This document shows positions 1-12,452 of a stretch of 64,000 nt of DNA, piece after piece (position 1 is the first letter of the stretch; every line of letters begins with the position of its first letter). Source of the DNA: Ophioderma brevispina (lineage: Eukaryota > Echinodermata > Ophiuroidea > Amphilepidida > Ophiodermatidae); contig JAMKCH010001652.1 in the NCBI GenBank assembly GCA_023653785.1, positions 38,540-102,539 on the forward strand. The letters are read 5' to 3'. Under the pieces are notes generated by a model, which had not been told where the DNA came from, searched no databases, and worked only from the letters and a program-made list of their open reading frames with translations. Both the position numbers and the translations under genes were made by a program.

Positions 1-639
1 ATTACATCAGCGGCCTCTAGCATAAAATATATTAAATTTATATTTAGGCTGTATGGAGGTTGCTCAGTGGGAAAGGGGCATTTTTCTTTTGAATTGTAGA
101 GAATGGGACCAAGTTGCCAATTGGGGCAGACGCACTTGAGTTACTTGGTGCTATCTTTAGATTATTAACTTTAATGGGCTCGTACTCTTTTTAGTTGGTG
201 TTTGTTTTTTACGGTTGCAAGTTTTTTTTGGTAGATTTCCGTCATTTTTGTGAACATTAAATAGATGTGCAAGTAGAAGTGCGTCAATTTGCAAGGGAAA
301 ATCCTGTTTGGCGAACAGTTCATTACACTTTAGTTTAGGGTCGGTGATTATTGGCCTACATACTTTGTTCGCTGTCGACCTGGAACGTGAGGCGTTGTAA
401 CTATAAGGGTCAAGTGCGTGTTCCGATCGTTTTGGGGGACCCCCTGATTTACCCGGAAAGTAGTATCGATTTGATATCAGATGAAAGACCGTATTTTTTC
501 ATTTGTCGTCCTGAAATTTGAGCCCTCAAATACATTCATTCCCAAGATATAAGCAAAACCGCCGTTTAGTGGTTAACCATCATTATTAGCCACAGTATTG
601 CATAGGGCTATGCAACAGGCATATTGCGTTACCCATCAA
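1..639. other. Unannotated AT-rich stretch
   Basis: I see no coding exon, RNA gene or clear repeat boundary. Open frames are short and lack protein-like composition. Confidence 0.5.
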
Positions 640-1690
640 AAACCCGCAAGTTCTGTTTCCCACCGGTAATGATGGAGAGAGGAGCAAGACTTGGGTCAAG
701 CATCATCGTTCATGTCCCACTACATATCAGCTTTGACACCTTGGTAGTTAGATGGACCATTACGTCCCCAATGTAGGTAGTTAGTGTGTTCAACTTGTGG
801 TGTCACTTTTTTCAAAGGGGCCAAATTTAAGTTACACGGGGTCCAAATTTCAAATTACTCAAATCTGTTGAATGTATGCCATTATTTTTCGTCTAGTCAG
901 AAGGATTCCAAAAATGTATGGTTTGTACCATTCTTGACCATTGGTTTTGAGTGATTGGGTAAAAAATGGCTACAAAGTGCCCCCCCCAAAAAGGTCAATG
1001 CTCCATTTGTACAGGGGGCAAAGTCAGAAGTTGCTCCAATTTTGATAAAAATGAAACCAATTGTTTCATCTAGCTTAATGTGTTCAAAATAAGGATAGTT
1101 TGTACCATCTGCAATGGCCCATAGTTCATGCTAGTGACAAAACTAGGTACTGGGAACACATAATCAATGGCATTGACCTTCTTTGACCTTTATATCGGGT
1201 AAGAAACATTGAAAATAATCAAACTATACTTTTGGGAGTCCTCATTCCTCAGGCCAATAATTTGCAAGCATTTAAAATATCATCAGAGAAAACTTTCAAT
1301 GTTGACCCTGTACAAATTGAGTTTGACCGGTTGGCCCTTATAGCAATTTTTACCAATAACTCCAAAACCAATGGTCATAGATAGTACAAACGATACATTT
1401 TTGGAATCCTTGTGGACTAGACGGGACAATATGGCATACATTTCAAGTAATTTTGGAGTAATTAAAATGTTTGACCCTGTGTAAACTTAAAATTTGGCCC
1501 CTATTGCAAAAAAGTGAGCACCACAATTTGACACCAACTAACTACCGGACATTGACGTAGAGGGTCCATTACTAACTACTAAAGTGTCAAACCTTAGATG
1601 TGTCGGGCCCATGTGAACCGAACTCCCTAAACATGGACCCTATGATATTCTGCTCCTGCTCTAATGGGGCGTATGTGCAAGTTGCCAGGC
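640..1690. repeat. Long inverted-repeat element, family IR-1
   Basis: The arm at about 650-1060 reappears reverse-complemented at about 1300-1690 with roughly 70-80% identity and small indels, around a loop of about 240 bp. Shared landmarks are AAGGATTCCAAAAATGTAT (907 on the plus strand, 1404 on the minus), GTATGCCAT and GACCATTGGTTTT. There is no coding potential. The structure fits a non-autonomous foldback or MITE-like DNA transposon. Two further fragments of the family, similar to the outer part of the arm, lie at about 10565-10700 and 22480-22680. The outer ends are fuzzy and I could not define a target-site duplication. Confidence 0.75.
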
Positions 1691-2439
1691 TCTCATATCA
1701 AGTAGAGAACACCAACACACATAAATGGAAAACAAGACCTTTAAGTAAAGCCAAAGTGTTCAGGAACAAATAGTGAACACTAGTGATATATTTACTATCA
1801 CACTGGTGAATATTTATTAACTATAAGTAGTTAAATTTCAGTATTGAACCACTGTTTATATTAAAGCGAGAAACCCGTACAACGAATAATATTATACTCT
1901 ACTCTATACAATGATTATTGACCACATATTCGGTGGGTCATCTAAAAGGAAGTATATTAACCATAACAATGAATTAAACCAACCTAGTCTGACCATGCGC
2001 CTATTTAAAATTCCGCTTTTGTATAATGTGTTAATGCGATACCGCCGGCACGGTTGCGTCATACACCATAGAAAATGCCCATTATGAAAGGTCACAGGTG
2101 AAGGTGTATGACGCTTACTGTGCCGTCCGTATCCCATAACACGTATACATATCACAATACATGAGTGATGGCGCGACATTTCAAAATAGCGCATGGTCAG
2201 ACGAAAATGTTTTTAACTTCATTTTATGTTAGTATAATTCCGTTTTTTCCTGAAAACCACTCGATATGTGTTCAATAATATTTTTAAGCGTATATTTGAT
2301 AAGTTATTCTTAGACGGTCTCCTTTAAAGTATTCGAAGCGATTTGGGTTTTTGTTCTCGGTATATTCAGTTATTGTTCGTTGTCTATGTTGCTTTTACAT
2401 TGAATAGCTTGAAGTCCATGGGCCATCAAAATTGATATT
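1691..2439. other. Unannotated AT-rich stretch
   Basis: No gene or structured repeat is visible. The 96-codon minus-strand frame at 1904-2194 has no recognisable domain and is probably chance. Confidence 0.4.
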
Positions 2440-2447
2440 ATATATCA

Positions 2448-2935
2448 GTGGCGTAACCAGCGGGGGGGGGGGCGGCAGGGGGGCAGACTGCCCCCCCGGA
2501 CAACTTAAAAAAAAAAAAAAAAAAATGGGGAAGGAGAAGCTAAAAAATGGGGACGAAAAGAAGGGGAAAAGATGGGAAGAAGAGGGGAACAGAAAGAGAA
2601 GGAAAAGGGAAGGAGCCGGTGCAAAGAGAGAAACGGGAAGGAGAAGGGAAAGAGATAAGAAAGGGGACAGAGACAGGGAACATAGATTAAGCAAAGGGGG
2701 AAAGGAGAGAGATGAAGAGAAGGAGAAGGAAAGGGGAAGGCGAAAAATGTGTGTTGTGTGGGTGCTCAGGTCGAACACTGGCTTCGCTTCCTTTACCCCC
2801 CCCCCCCCGCCCTTCAGAATTCGAAACCGTCTAGAAAAAAATGATGGGGCTAAAAAAAAAAACCCGGCGAGGAAGCGAAGCCGCCTGATAAAAAAATGGG
2901 GAACTTCTGAGTCTTGCCCCTCGGATGGCTAAGGT
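2448..2935. mobile_element. Transposon-end fragment with polypurine tract
   Basis: The left edge reads AGTGGCGTAACCAGC followed by a run of G. This 'GTGGCGTAACCAG' start is typical of DNA-transposon or MITE ends scattered in invertebrate genomes, and a similar edge occurs near 62680. The body from about 2511 to 2748 is an almost uninterrupted A/G tract, which creates long but meaningless open frames on both strands. The right part has short complementary pieces of the left end (GCCCCTCGG, with the left end reading CCCCCCGG). The family was not identified. Confidence 0.45.
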
Positions 2936-4189
2936 CTGGTTAAGCGCATGTATAGATATACTTAATACTTAAACGTTCAGTGCTTTTTCGACATTTTTAT
3001 CTCCTTCAGTTAGCGAGATATTCAGATTGTAAGGTTTCAATGTTAAGGCCTTTTTCACAAAGATAGAATTGAAAAGGGCATGAAATTGTTGGAAAATGTA
3101 TTTTAGTTCTTACTGTTATTTTACGTTTTAACAGAAAGAATGAGTTCTGCTGAATCAGAGGACGTATTTTACAAAGAGACCACGTATCAATTCTATTGCC
3201 ATTACAATTAAGGAAACCACCTGTTTATTTCTAACGCTTAATTTTATAACGATGCCATTCAGCATCACTCAGGAAACCTTTAAAAACTCATGGTAAAAAC
3301 TCCTGTAAAAGAACCCAGAGAAAAATCCTTGTACAGCATACATCGTAATTTTTTTTTTGTTTTTATGAAAAATCCATGTATATATGTTTGTCCCTAAATC
3401 ACGCCTTTAGTTTTTCGTCAACATCCCCAAATTTCCAGCCACCTATAGTTCTACAAAGTGGACGTGATCCTTGCCGAAGCGTTTCTCCAAAATCGTAACG
3501 TCCAAGGAAAAAATTATGAAAAACAACAAGAAAATGGTAAATCCATCACTGACGCAAACGTAATGGCAACGTACTTTACGTTACCCTCAGTATATGTGTG
3601 TAGTAACAGTGTGAGGACCGCGTGCTGCGGCAGTGTACATGAGGCGAGTACACGGGTTGTGTGTACGATGCGCGAGGTGCTTTACGGGTGTGTGTGTACG
3701 CAGAGGCGAGTTGCTACGGGTGCTGTGTAAGCCATTAGTTTTTGCTTTGGTTGCCGCTGCCAGAAGCCCACGCTGGACCGGCTCAAATTGACAGGGAAAG
3801 TTTGAGCTTCAAAATATATGGATTTATTCTTCCACGGTTATTGCAAGCCAGAATGTGAGACACGGGGACACGGGGGGTTGTCGCTGCATGGCCTCTGCAT
3901 GGCGGACCGGTCAAAGTTGCGCAGAGTTTGACGGACCAATACGGACACTTTAGTAAGTTAGTCTCAAACGTTCCTTGCACGACAGCAGTAAACGTCAGGG
4001 AGTGAGAGTCTTGATAACAATTATGGGTGAGAGCTGAGCGAGGAGAGAGAGAGAGAGATTAAAAATTTAAAGAACGGTATGTTTAGAGAAGGCCTCGGGT
4101 GATGAAGGGTTGTAAGAAATAAAAATAGAGCAGAACAATTACATTAAGCATAATTATTAAATAGTGGCGTGCCATTAAATAGAATACGA
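2936..4189. other. Unannotated stretch
   Basis: No exon is supported. A GT/CG-rich patch lies at about 3590-3730 and a short GA microsatellite at about 4037-4058. The open frame at 3458-3730 runs through the GT-rich patch and has no recognisable domain. Confidence 0.4.
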
Positions 4190-4395
4190 AAGGGATGGAA
4201 CACAGGGTAACGCCACAGGGTAGGAGGGATTTACAGAAAACAAATAGGAAAATAAAACCCTGTGTGAATTCGGGTTGCGAGTGCAATATTTACGAAGTTC
4301 AAAATTGCGAACTACAGGAAAGTAACAGGCACGGTTCCTTCAGTGCGTCGTTCTGTTCAGTGATCGCTTCAAGTATAATTTTCCGCGGATCTTTG
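4185..4395. repeat. Diverged dispersed repeat, copy 1
   Basis: It shares a block order with 6170-6395: GGGTAGGAGGGAT, then GAATTCGGGTTGCGAG, then TGCGAACTACAGGAA, then TTCAGTGATCGCTTC. The two copies are in the same orientation and about 2 kb apart. The second copy has extra TTCAGTGATCGCT-type units. Function and family are unknown. Confidence 0.6.
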
Positions 4396-4471
4396 TCCCC
4401 AAACTCCCAGTGTCATACATGTCTGTCGTGCCAAGGAAAGTTGAAGAATAATCATTAAATATGAGGAAGAA

Positions 4472-5499
4472 ATTACCTTTCTATGCTTTTTTGTTGGACT
4501 GAAAATTGGAGCTTCCGTTCAAAAGTTAGGGTCGAAAATGGAACTTTGCAAACTGAAAATTCTAATATATTCTTAGGGTATTTTTATGTTTTCTTCAAGC
4601 GGTGATATTTTAATTTTTTCCACTGACAAAATTCATATCTCAAAAAGTAAATAAGCTTTTGATCTCCAATTTCATAATTATTTGTGAAAAATTTAAGCAC
4701 TTATTACTAATTGATAATGAAAGTATAAAAGCATTGCTAAAAAAATACAACGTAAAAAACAGTGTTTTTAGGACTTAAATTGCCGAGATCTCGAAAGTGA
4801 TTTTTAAGGGCATGTCATCATGCAGCAGGATTTCTCAACACAGACTGAGTTAGAGAGATGATAAAAGCAAAATTAAAAACATTCTTATGGGGACTATTGC
4901 ATGAACATAGGTAATGCCACTTACCAAGGAGACTGAGTAAGGGGGGATCATTTGGTGCACAGTTGGCAAAAATAATTGTTTTACTTTCTTGACCAATGAC
5001 CCCCCTTAACCCAGTTTCCCATAGGGCTAGTGTCATTATTCTAGTTCAATGCGTAGTCCAATAAGTATGTGTTAATTAGCTTGTTTTCCCATCTCTTAAG
5101 AAAATCATTTTTTGAGAAATCCTTGTTTACAAGGAAGGGAAGATATATGGTTAAAATTTCACTTTCGAGATATCGGAATTTTTAGTCTAGAAACAACTGT
5201 GTTTCAAGTTTTAGTATGATTTTAGGAAATGCTATTTTGATGTCTATTATTGGTGCGAAATAAAGTGCTTCAATTTTCACAAATAATGGGAAACTTAGAG
5301 ATCAAAAGCTTATTTACTTTTGAGAGATGAATTTTTTAAGTGGAAAAAAATTAAATATCGCAGCTTGAGAAAATACTAAAATACATTAAGAAATATGATT
5401 AGGATTTCCCGTTTGCCAAAGTTACATTGTCGATCATAACTTTTGAACGGAAGCCCTCTCCGATTGTTGGTTGAAACAACAAGCAATTAGAAAGGTAAT
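4472..5499. repeat. Foldback element with ~340-bp inverted arms
   Basis: The left arm (4472-4808) is the reverse complement of the right arm (5152-5499). It begins ATTACCTTTCTA and the right edge ends TAGAAAGGTAAT. Shared internal words include CTTCCGTTCAAAAGTTA, GTAAATAAGCTTTTGATCTC and ATCTCGAAAGTGA. The spacer of about 340 bp has no gene; the 72-codon minus frame at 4818-5036 is not protein-like. Element size is 1028 bp. It is probably a non-autonomous DNA transposon that lacks a transposase. No convincing target-site duplication was found. Confidence 0.8.
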
Positions 5500-6169
5500 G
5501 TCATCTGTAGTTTCCATATGAGTTTTTAATTTAGCCTTCTGAGGGGTTAATTCCACCTTAATCATAATCAAACAATTATCATTAAGCTTTATATAATCAG
5601 TGGCTTGCTCTGAATCTTTTTTGGGGGGGGGGCATGACCTAATTCCCTTTACTCAACGGTTGGCTTCGCCCACCGGTTGACCCATTTTCTTTTGAGTCGC
5701 TTCAATAATCTGAAGAGCAGGCAATGGGGGAATCAGATCAACTACATCAACTGCATGCATTTTTTTAATTGCTTAAGCTCTGCCGCTGTTAATTCATGCA
5801 AAAAAACATAACCTCATCCAAAACAACAGCTTTTCCAAAAAAGAAAAAAAAAAGGTAACAACGAAAACATAATTCCCTGCTGGCTAGGGACCTCCGAGTG
5901 GCTCTTCCCCGATTGGCTGGCACCACCCCCCCCCACCCCGCCGGTGCGCACACCCACTGTTAAAGAATATGGCAATTCGCCGAATTTGCCGCGTGCAATC
6001 CTGATGCCATGCCCCGCTGGAAAGCTAATACTGATGAATGCGGTATCTGACGGGAACTACGCGAGATTTCTGATCCCTTTTATTTTGATACAATACGTTC
6101 CAGGGAACGACACTACGATATGGACAGAAACTATACTGGAGTTTGAGGAGTATGAAAACAAAATTAGAA
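5500..6169. other. Unannotated stretch with G/C homopolymer runs
   Basis: It contains runs of G (about 5622) and C (about 5926) next to words of the type GGCTTCGCCC. These are likely decayed transposon pieces. No gene is supported. Confidence 0.4.
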
Positions 6170-6440
6170 TACGAAGTGCTGGAAACAAGGTACCGGGCAC
6201 GGGTAGGAGGGATAAAAGAACACACAAAATATGAAAAATAAAAACCTGGAGGAATTCGGGTTGCGAGGTAAACTTACACAGTTAAAAAATGCGAACTACA
6301 GGAAGACAGGATCACTTTCCTTCAGTGATAGCTTCTCTTCAGTGATCGCTTCCGTTTCAGTGATTCGCTCCATTTTCAGTGATCGCTGCCGTTCACCAGC
6401 TAGCGGAGCCCGCGCGAAGCGCGCTCCTCCCGCTTAACCA
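6170..6440. repeat. Diverged dispersed repeat, copy 2
   Basis: This is the partner of 4185-4395. It adds a short internal tandem of TTCAGTGATCGCT-like units at about 6321-6394 and then a GC-rich GCGAAGCGCGCTCC end. Confidence 0.6.
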
Positions 6441-6489
6441 AATTAAAGAGGAATGGACCACCAAGAATTGAATACTAGCTAATCCGAAA

Positions 6490-6572
6490 GTGGTGGCACC
6501 AACGGACCGAACTGACAACAACAACTATCCAAAATGTCTAATGTCTATCGCTTACACGCTGCGCCACGGAGG
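6490..6572 (-). repeat. tRNA-derived (SINE-head-like) relic
   Basis: On the minus strand the A-box-like word TGGCGCAGCGTGTAAGCG (6549-6566) is followed about 40 nt later by a B-box-like AGTTCGGTCC (about 6505-6514). It sits in a diverged direct repeat with 7176-7275. The acceptor stem does not pair, so this is a tRNA-related relic and not a functional tRNA gene. Confidence 0.4.
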
Positions 6573-7175
6573 AAGCTTACAGGAAAAGACTTGATTTGTT
6601 GTATATGCAGTACGTGATGGATCAGGAAGGTTTAACAAAAGATCCGTTAAGCATAATTTTCTTGTCATGAAATCAATTATTTTCAAGTTAGCAGTTAAAA
6701 GGCACACATGATGAAAAATTTGAATAATTTTACTAAATTTCGCCAATATTTCTAGATTATTGGCTTGTAATAATGCTCGTTTTCTTGATAAAGTTCCACT
6801 GGTTTGTCTTATGATTTTCGATTCTAATATTTTAACAATCAACTTGATTATTTTAGAAATTGTTTTCTTCATTTCCGTCCTAAGAAGGTTTAAGTAAAAG
6901 TTTTTATATATATTATATATATTATATTTTAAAAAAGCCCACTTGTTATCTTTTTACGAAAACGCATTTAATGTAAAATGCAAAATGCCCAAAAAACTCT
7001 TGATGTTGTCTGATCTTGACAATAACTGTATACTGCGAAATACATATATAAGAAAGATTTGAAATGTTTTATCTATAGATGAATTATACTTCCATTCCAT
7101 AAACTTCCAATGGCCACGGTAACCGTAAAGAAAAACTTATCTACTCTCGGTAATTTTAAATGTGATGTGCTGAAA

Positions 7176-7275
7176 GTAGTGGGCTACCGCTGGGCTGCAA
7201 CCGACAACAAAAGACTATCCAAAAGTAAGAGTAAAATCAATAACGTCAACGCTTAGACCGCTCGACCACGAAGGA
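7176..7275 (-). repeat. tRNA-Leu/Ser-like SINE-head relic
   Basis: The minus strand reads GTGGTCGAGCGGTCTAAGCG (A box, very close to tRNA-Leu/Ser heads) and ends in a degenerate B box GGTTGCAGCCC (7193-7203). An intron-like stretch containing CTTACTTTTGGATAG lies between. Flanking sequence resembles that of 6490-6572, suggesting a duplicated SINE or pseudogene. Confidence 0.5.
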
Positions 7276-7289
7276 AACTTATAGCATGT

Positions 7290-8290
7290 AAGGCAAATTG
7301 TTGAATGATAGTAAGTGATGGTTCAGTAGTGACGTTGAACAAAGAATCCCGTTTTTATTAAACGTCTCATTTTCTGCATGTAGAGTGAATTATCTTCAAT
7401 ATTATCACTAAAAGGCATATTATGAGGATAACTAGAAATCATGTATCAAGTTGCGAATATCCATTTCGTAATAAAGGCTGTAGGTGTGTGAGACCACTTG
7501 TAAAAGTTTCTCACTTTCCAATAATAATCCTTATAAAGGACCGTTGAAAGTACTTCTAATCATCGTTTCCGTTCTTTTCATATGTTGCACATGAAATGTG
7601 TCCAATATACTTTTGTGGGTTGACATACATGCTCGGTGTCTATGAGCGATTGGGTTAAGTGATATTGATGATATTGCCACTAGTGCTATTTCTCGTCAAA
7701 ACGGCGCGGGGAAGGAAAACAAAGGGAAGTTTGGTTCTGTTAATATACTCACGTTGTGTGTCGTTTGTATCATGGGCTGTTTTAATGCTTTTTTTTGGCG
7801 TTTTTTTTTGGGTTTTTTTAGTTGTTATTTTTAAAAACTTGGTGGCACACACTACCGTGTGTCTTAATACAGAAATCTATCAGGGTTGAAAGGTTTCGTT
7901 AAGATGGAATCTATATCTAAAGCCACTGACTAGTGTTATGACACGTATAGTTCCATAAATATATGCGACGCACTACATGGAAGAGCAAGTTTCTACGGTT
8001 CAATAGAGGTCTTTCTCCTCAATTCATGCATAAACTATACAAAAGTGTTATTTCCCGTAGTATTCGCTCATTCCGATCAATTTCATACCCGACTCAAAGT
8101 AATTGTGCTTTCAAAGGGGACCCATAATTTTATGCATAAACATATGCAACGCACATTGTCGTTCTTTAGATTTAGAACGTCTACAGAAATTTGGAATGGA
8201 CTTTGCGATTCCCGGCAAGATGGCGCGAATCGAAAAGGGGAACTGACCTATATATACAGGCAACGTTGTTGTAAGCAAGTCTAGTTTGTA
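7290..8290. other. Unannotated AT-rich stretch
   Basis: No exon or structured repeat is identified. Paired open frames on opposite strands around 7655-7889 and 8045-8344 carry no recognisable domain. Confidence 0.4.
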
Positions 8291-8292
8291 CA

Positions 8293-8449
8293 GGTGGTGT
8301 AGGAGATCTAGTTCCCCCGGTCTCACAGTTACGCTACAAGGCAATCGATTCAGTTGATCTCACGCAAACATTAGTTTCACGCTTTATTCCGTGTCGTCTA
8401 TGGAGACCGGACCATGAATTACTGCAGGACCATATCTCCTTTTGACACC
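8293..8449 (+). mobile_element. MITE family M1, copy a
   Basis: It starts GGTGGTGTAGGAGATCTAG and ends CATATCTCCTTTTGACACC, so in this copy about 20 bp of the two ends are imperfect inverted repeats. The core words CAATCGATTCAGTTGA, ACGCAA.CATTAGTTTCACG and CTTTATTCCG are shared with copies at 21889, 38112, 38914 and 63785. It is about 157 bp and non-coding. A CCGG-like word abuts one end, as in other copies. Confidence 0.75.
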
Positions 8450-9185
8450 GGCAAAAAAAATATTAAATGTCATAAACAACATACGACCAAATTGTAAAAG
8501 ATTTCCGATTGTCATTAATGCAATGCATTCGTCAAAACAAGATTTTTGTTCATGACACCAGAGTCTGTTCCCACTGTATTGGATGGGGCCTATGTATGAT
8601 ATAATTCAAAACTTAGAATTCCAGATACTTGGCTGACTTGTAGGAAACCATAGCTTGTAAGATAACTACAGAGAGGTGACCTTAAGCCCTTACACAAGAA
8701 ACCCAATCAAATTGAATACAATCGTGTTGTTAAGTAAAGATTGTGGTTTCCCCGGGTGGTTTTGCAGACCAAATTTTGTGCTTTTGAGAAAAATAATGGG
8801 TATTATTATAAAGGGGAAATACTGAACCCACCGTGCGCTGGCAGGAACCAATAAAGTGTGGTTGTCACACATGGTCGTTCTACTACCACTTAAGTGAAAT
8901 TGTTCCCGGGGGTGTTGCAATTTTTTGATGTTGTTTGAATTTAGTTGTTACTATCCAGTCAACCCTGGTAGATCGGTATATAAGTCAGTGGTTTTGAGAT
9001 GAATCCCAACTACCCCTTTTTAACCCCTAGCAGATTCTGATTGTATGGTTATGCCACATGTGTCAGTGGCTGTATAGGTATGACACATGTTTGTCAGTGG
9101 TTTTGCGATGGCTTCCATCTTAACCATGTTAATTAACCAGGTTAAACCCTGTAGATTCTGATAAGGTTATAAATACAGAAGGGCA
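8450..9185. other. Unannotated stretch
   Basis: Loose repetition of short phrases such as 'gtcagtggttttgag' occurs at about 8985-9110 and again at about 9546 and 9617. No gene is supported. Confidence 0.35.
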
Positions 9186-9189
9186 ATGT

Positions 9190-9475
9190 GTTGCAGTGGA
9201 TCAGCGCTCGGCTCACAAGAATAAGTTGTGGGTTCGAGCCCCCGATGATCGCCAATGTGTTGTGCAATTGGGCAAGGGCACTTACCTCGCTTGCCTCTCT
9301 CCACCCAGGAGTATAAATGGGACCGGCATCCCTATGCTGGGAATGCAAAAAAGACTCGCTGTGCGGGGAGGGAGTGGTGAAAACCCCACAGCAACATTAT
9401 ATGAGGGATCGGGCCCCCAAACACAATTGAAGAGAGAGGGCACTCCGCCTGCGGCGCACAATTTGCATTTGCATT
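9190..9475 (+). mobile_element. tRNA-derived SINE
   Basis: The tRNA-like head has the words GCAGTGGATCAGCGCTCGGC (A-box region) and GGGTTCGAGCCCC (B box, about 9229-9241). The body contains GGGCAAGGGCACTTACCTCG and CCACCCAGGAGTATAAATGG, which I recognise as the conserved body of SINEs spread through sea urchins, amphioxus and other invertebrates. The tail is a short TTTGCATTTGCATTTAATAC run. Pol III transcription would start at the head. The open frame at 9196-9585 is an artefact of the SINE. Confidence 0.8.
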
Positions 9476-9733
9476 TAATACATTTTATCAGTTGCTTTGA
9501 AATGGCTACTTCATCGTACGTATTTCCTGTTAGTTATTACACATCAGTGGCTTTTGAGAGGGCTTTCATCTTAACCTTCAATTAAGCCCAGGATAGGTTA
9601 TAGCACTATATAGTTGGCTTTTGAAATTGCTTCCTCTTAACCCTTTCGCACCACACTAGATTCTGTATAGGTTCAACCCCACAGTGCCCTCAGGGACTTT
9701 AAAATGGATCTTTCATTCGTACATTTTTAACTC

Positions 9734-9957
9734 TGCACTGTAAAAAAATACTGTAATTTAACAGTATAAATCCTGGCAGCAATTTGCCAACAAAGTACCG
9801 TCTATCATCATTTACAGTATAGTAAAAATTTTTGATCAAAAACGCTTACAAAACATAATATATTGGTTGAGTTAACAGAGTTGTGAATGCGTGAGAATAA
9901 AAAAGCACTGACGAACACCCTACTTAGTTAGGCATATCCACAATTTTTTACAGTGCA
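9734..9957. mobile_element. MITE with TGCACTGTAAAAAA ends
   Basis: Perfect 14-bp terminal inverted repeats TGCACTGTAAAAAA (9734-9747) and TTTTTTACAGTGCA (9944-9957) enclose 224 bp of non-coding DNA. CACTGTAAAAA-ended MITEs are a widespread class of non-autonomous DNA transposons. The next copy begins 4 bp later. Confidence 0.8.
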
Positions 9958-9960
9958 TGT

Positions 9961-10376
9961 ACACTGTAAAATTTACAGTTTGTTGTAAATGTATTATATC
10001 AAACTGTAAAATATACAGTAAAAATTTGAATGAAAACCTGTAACAGCTGTATATTACGGGGTTTTGTTGGCCCGAATTGCTGGCCAGGATTTTCTGTAAA
10101 ATTTCCAGTATTTTTCCCTGTATATTTTTAGTACTTAATGGTTATAAATTGAAAAATCATAGTAGTGTATAAAATGATGTGGTACTCATAAATTCGAAAT
10201 ATATAAAAAGTATCACTTTTAGATTTTGTCATTTATAGGCCTGGAAAATTTGACATAGAAATTTTGACAGTATTTCCTGTATTTCCAAATTACCAGCCAA
10301 ATATTGTAAGTTTTGGGAAGTTTTTACAGTATTTTCCTGAAATTGCACTGTAATTTTTTAAAAAAAAAAAAAAAAT
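9961..10376. mobile_element. Second CACTGTAAAA-type MITE, degraded
   Basis: It starts ACACTGTAAAATTTACAG and ends near GCACTGTAATTTTTT plus poly-A (to about 10376). Internally it has several ACAGTATTTTCCTG-like units and a GGCCAGGATTTTCTGTAAAA segment. It is a head-to-tail neighbour of the preceding MITE and probably arose by nested or tandem insertion. Confidence 0.55.
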
Positions 10377-10564
10377 GTACATGCAAAAAACAGTGATTAG
10401 AAACTTAAAACACTTTTCTTAACACAATTTTGCACCACGTTTTCATTCGAATCGAAATATCTGTTAATATCTAAACACCGTATTAACAGGTTCAAAATCT
10501 AAACATGATTAGGCATTTGACATTATAGGGTTTAACATTGACGCCAATAAAACACTATTTGCAC

Positions 10565-10700
10565 CACGTTTTAATACAGTGTAGCATTGATATAGAGGGT
10601 ACATACCAACTACAAAGGTGTCAAACATCTTTTGTAGTGGGGATGAACGATGATGGATATCCTATATAGGGTCCATGCTCCCGCTCTAAAAGAACCCATG
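10565..10700. repeat. IR-1 arm fragment
   Basis: It matches the outer arm of the 640-1690 element around ATAGAGGGT, ACTACAAAGGTGTCAAAC, GGGTCCATG and CTCCCGCTCTAA. Confidence 0.55.
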
Positions 10701-12450
10701 ACCTAAATTATTTACGTTTTAGAACATACGTTTTTCTATTGGAACACCCCATTACCAATTCCAAAGTATATTGTCGAAGCATATGCCCATTACGTATCGT
10801 AGCAAAATATTTTACCAAAGTATACCATTCACCTGGAAAAGATTATACGAAAGCGCCGTATCAAATAAAGTATAATAAAAGTAAATGACGACTTGAAAAT
10901 GAAATGCTTAATTGGTCCTTACAGTAGTCTTATAAAACATTATAGTGATTACCTTAATACAGACAAAAGCTATTGAAAATTCAACAAAAAAACTCGGATG
11001 ATTATAGATTGTGCATATTTGTAAGAGGTGCGTACTTTGTCTCTGACCTTCAGTTCTATAGGAATACAGGATAACAACCGTTCAAAGTCATTCATGGGGG
11101 AAAATAGTTTTATTTATAGAATTCTTTCCATATTACCTTACACGCTGTGTGGTTCGTAGTTATAATGCACAAAATATGTTCATTGCCTCCGCTATACATC
11201 ATATTAGCTCATATTGACCTAAGGAACTCAAAAGTTAGGGGCAGTGACCCCGCTTTGACCACCCATAGACCTGCCAGTAATCCGTCACAATAGGCCATAT
11301 AATTAAACTGCGCAAGGAAATCTCTTGAACTGCTTTTCGTATGCACGGCGAGATGACAAAATTGATACTAAAAAATGGAAAACATTTAAAATACTTATCC
11401 CCGTATTACCTGAACAGGGCCTTGAACCTAATACCATAGAGTTAACAAACCATGAAATCGTAGATGGGGCAAATACATTTTTCATCCTTATGAAGTCATG
11501 ACATGAAAAAAGCGCTGTACATATTTGGACACAATTTGAACATTTTGGAATGTCACTTGCGGTTGTACATTTTCGCCATATGGTCACTTCAAACTGGAAA
11601 TAAACATAAACAAGACAAACATGCGACCCACAAAGGGAACAATAAAAATGAAAACATATGTAGTTAAGGCCTATACATGCACGCGTTAAATGCTTCTTCG
11701 AAGATGAACCTACGGGACGAATGCAATACTAATTTTATGAAATCATTTGCACTACGACGAAATTGCTTTTAAGGGGTTTGATCGTGTGAGCGGATCTTAC
11801 TCGATAAAATTTTCCAAGAATTCACATAATGGTATGTACAATGGTGCTGATTAAGAATCTGAAATAACAAAAGGGGGGGGTCACCGACTTCGTTTTTGAG
11901 CTATAGCCAGACAAAAAAAAGGTATGCTGTTACTTTTTTTTAAACCACGCAAGTCTATGGAAAAGTCAAAAATTGGACGTTTTAGATCGCCTACAAAATA
12001 AAAACTCTCGAAACATTTTGTGTAAGTTTAAATATTGAGGGCCGATCGCGTTCTGCAAATTTGAAATAAAAAAATTGGGGGTCACCGATTAACTTTTTTC
12101 CAGTACACGCCGAAAAAACCACTGGAAAATTTGGAACATTTTTCATAAATTGGGCGTCTTGTGGCGGCAAGAAAGGCAAGCAAGGAAAAAAAATCCGCGC
12201 CCACAGTCGGCAGCGCAAATCAGGAAGGCCGGCGTAGAGATGCGCGATTTTAATAAATGCAAACAAGCGCACAGTTATTCGCGGAATCTGCGCATGATAC
12301 CTTCGCAGATCAAAACAAAATTTTCCATTTGTATGACTGGGCTCCAAACGAATGCTGAATGGTACAAATGTGGGTGTAAAGCAGCTGCGCGTACACACAT
12401 CCACGTCAAACCCTTTACAAATTAAGCGGTAAAAGTCCATTGCCCGACGC
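10701..12450. other. Unannotated stretch
   Basis: No confident exon. Overlapping open frames on both strands at 11991-12440 (149 codons minus, 91 codons plus) show no domain I recognise and lack convincing splice or start context. Confidence 0.35.
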
Positions 12451-12452
12451 TA

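Noticed and set aside
2395..2932. Plus-strand K/R/E-rich frame of 166 codons and minus-strand S/F/P-rich frame of 127 codons
   Set aside because: Both run through the A/G tract of a transposon fragment.
9196..9585. 129-codon plus frame
   Set aside because: It is a translation across the SINE and its flank.
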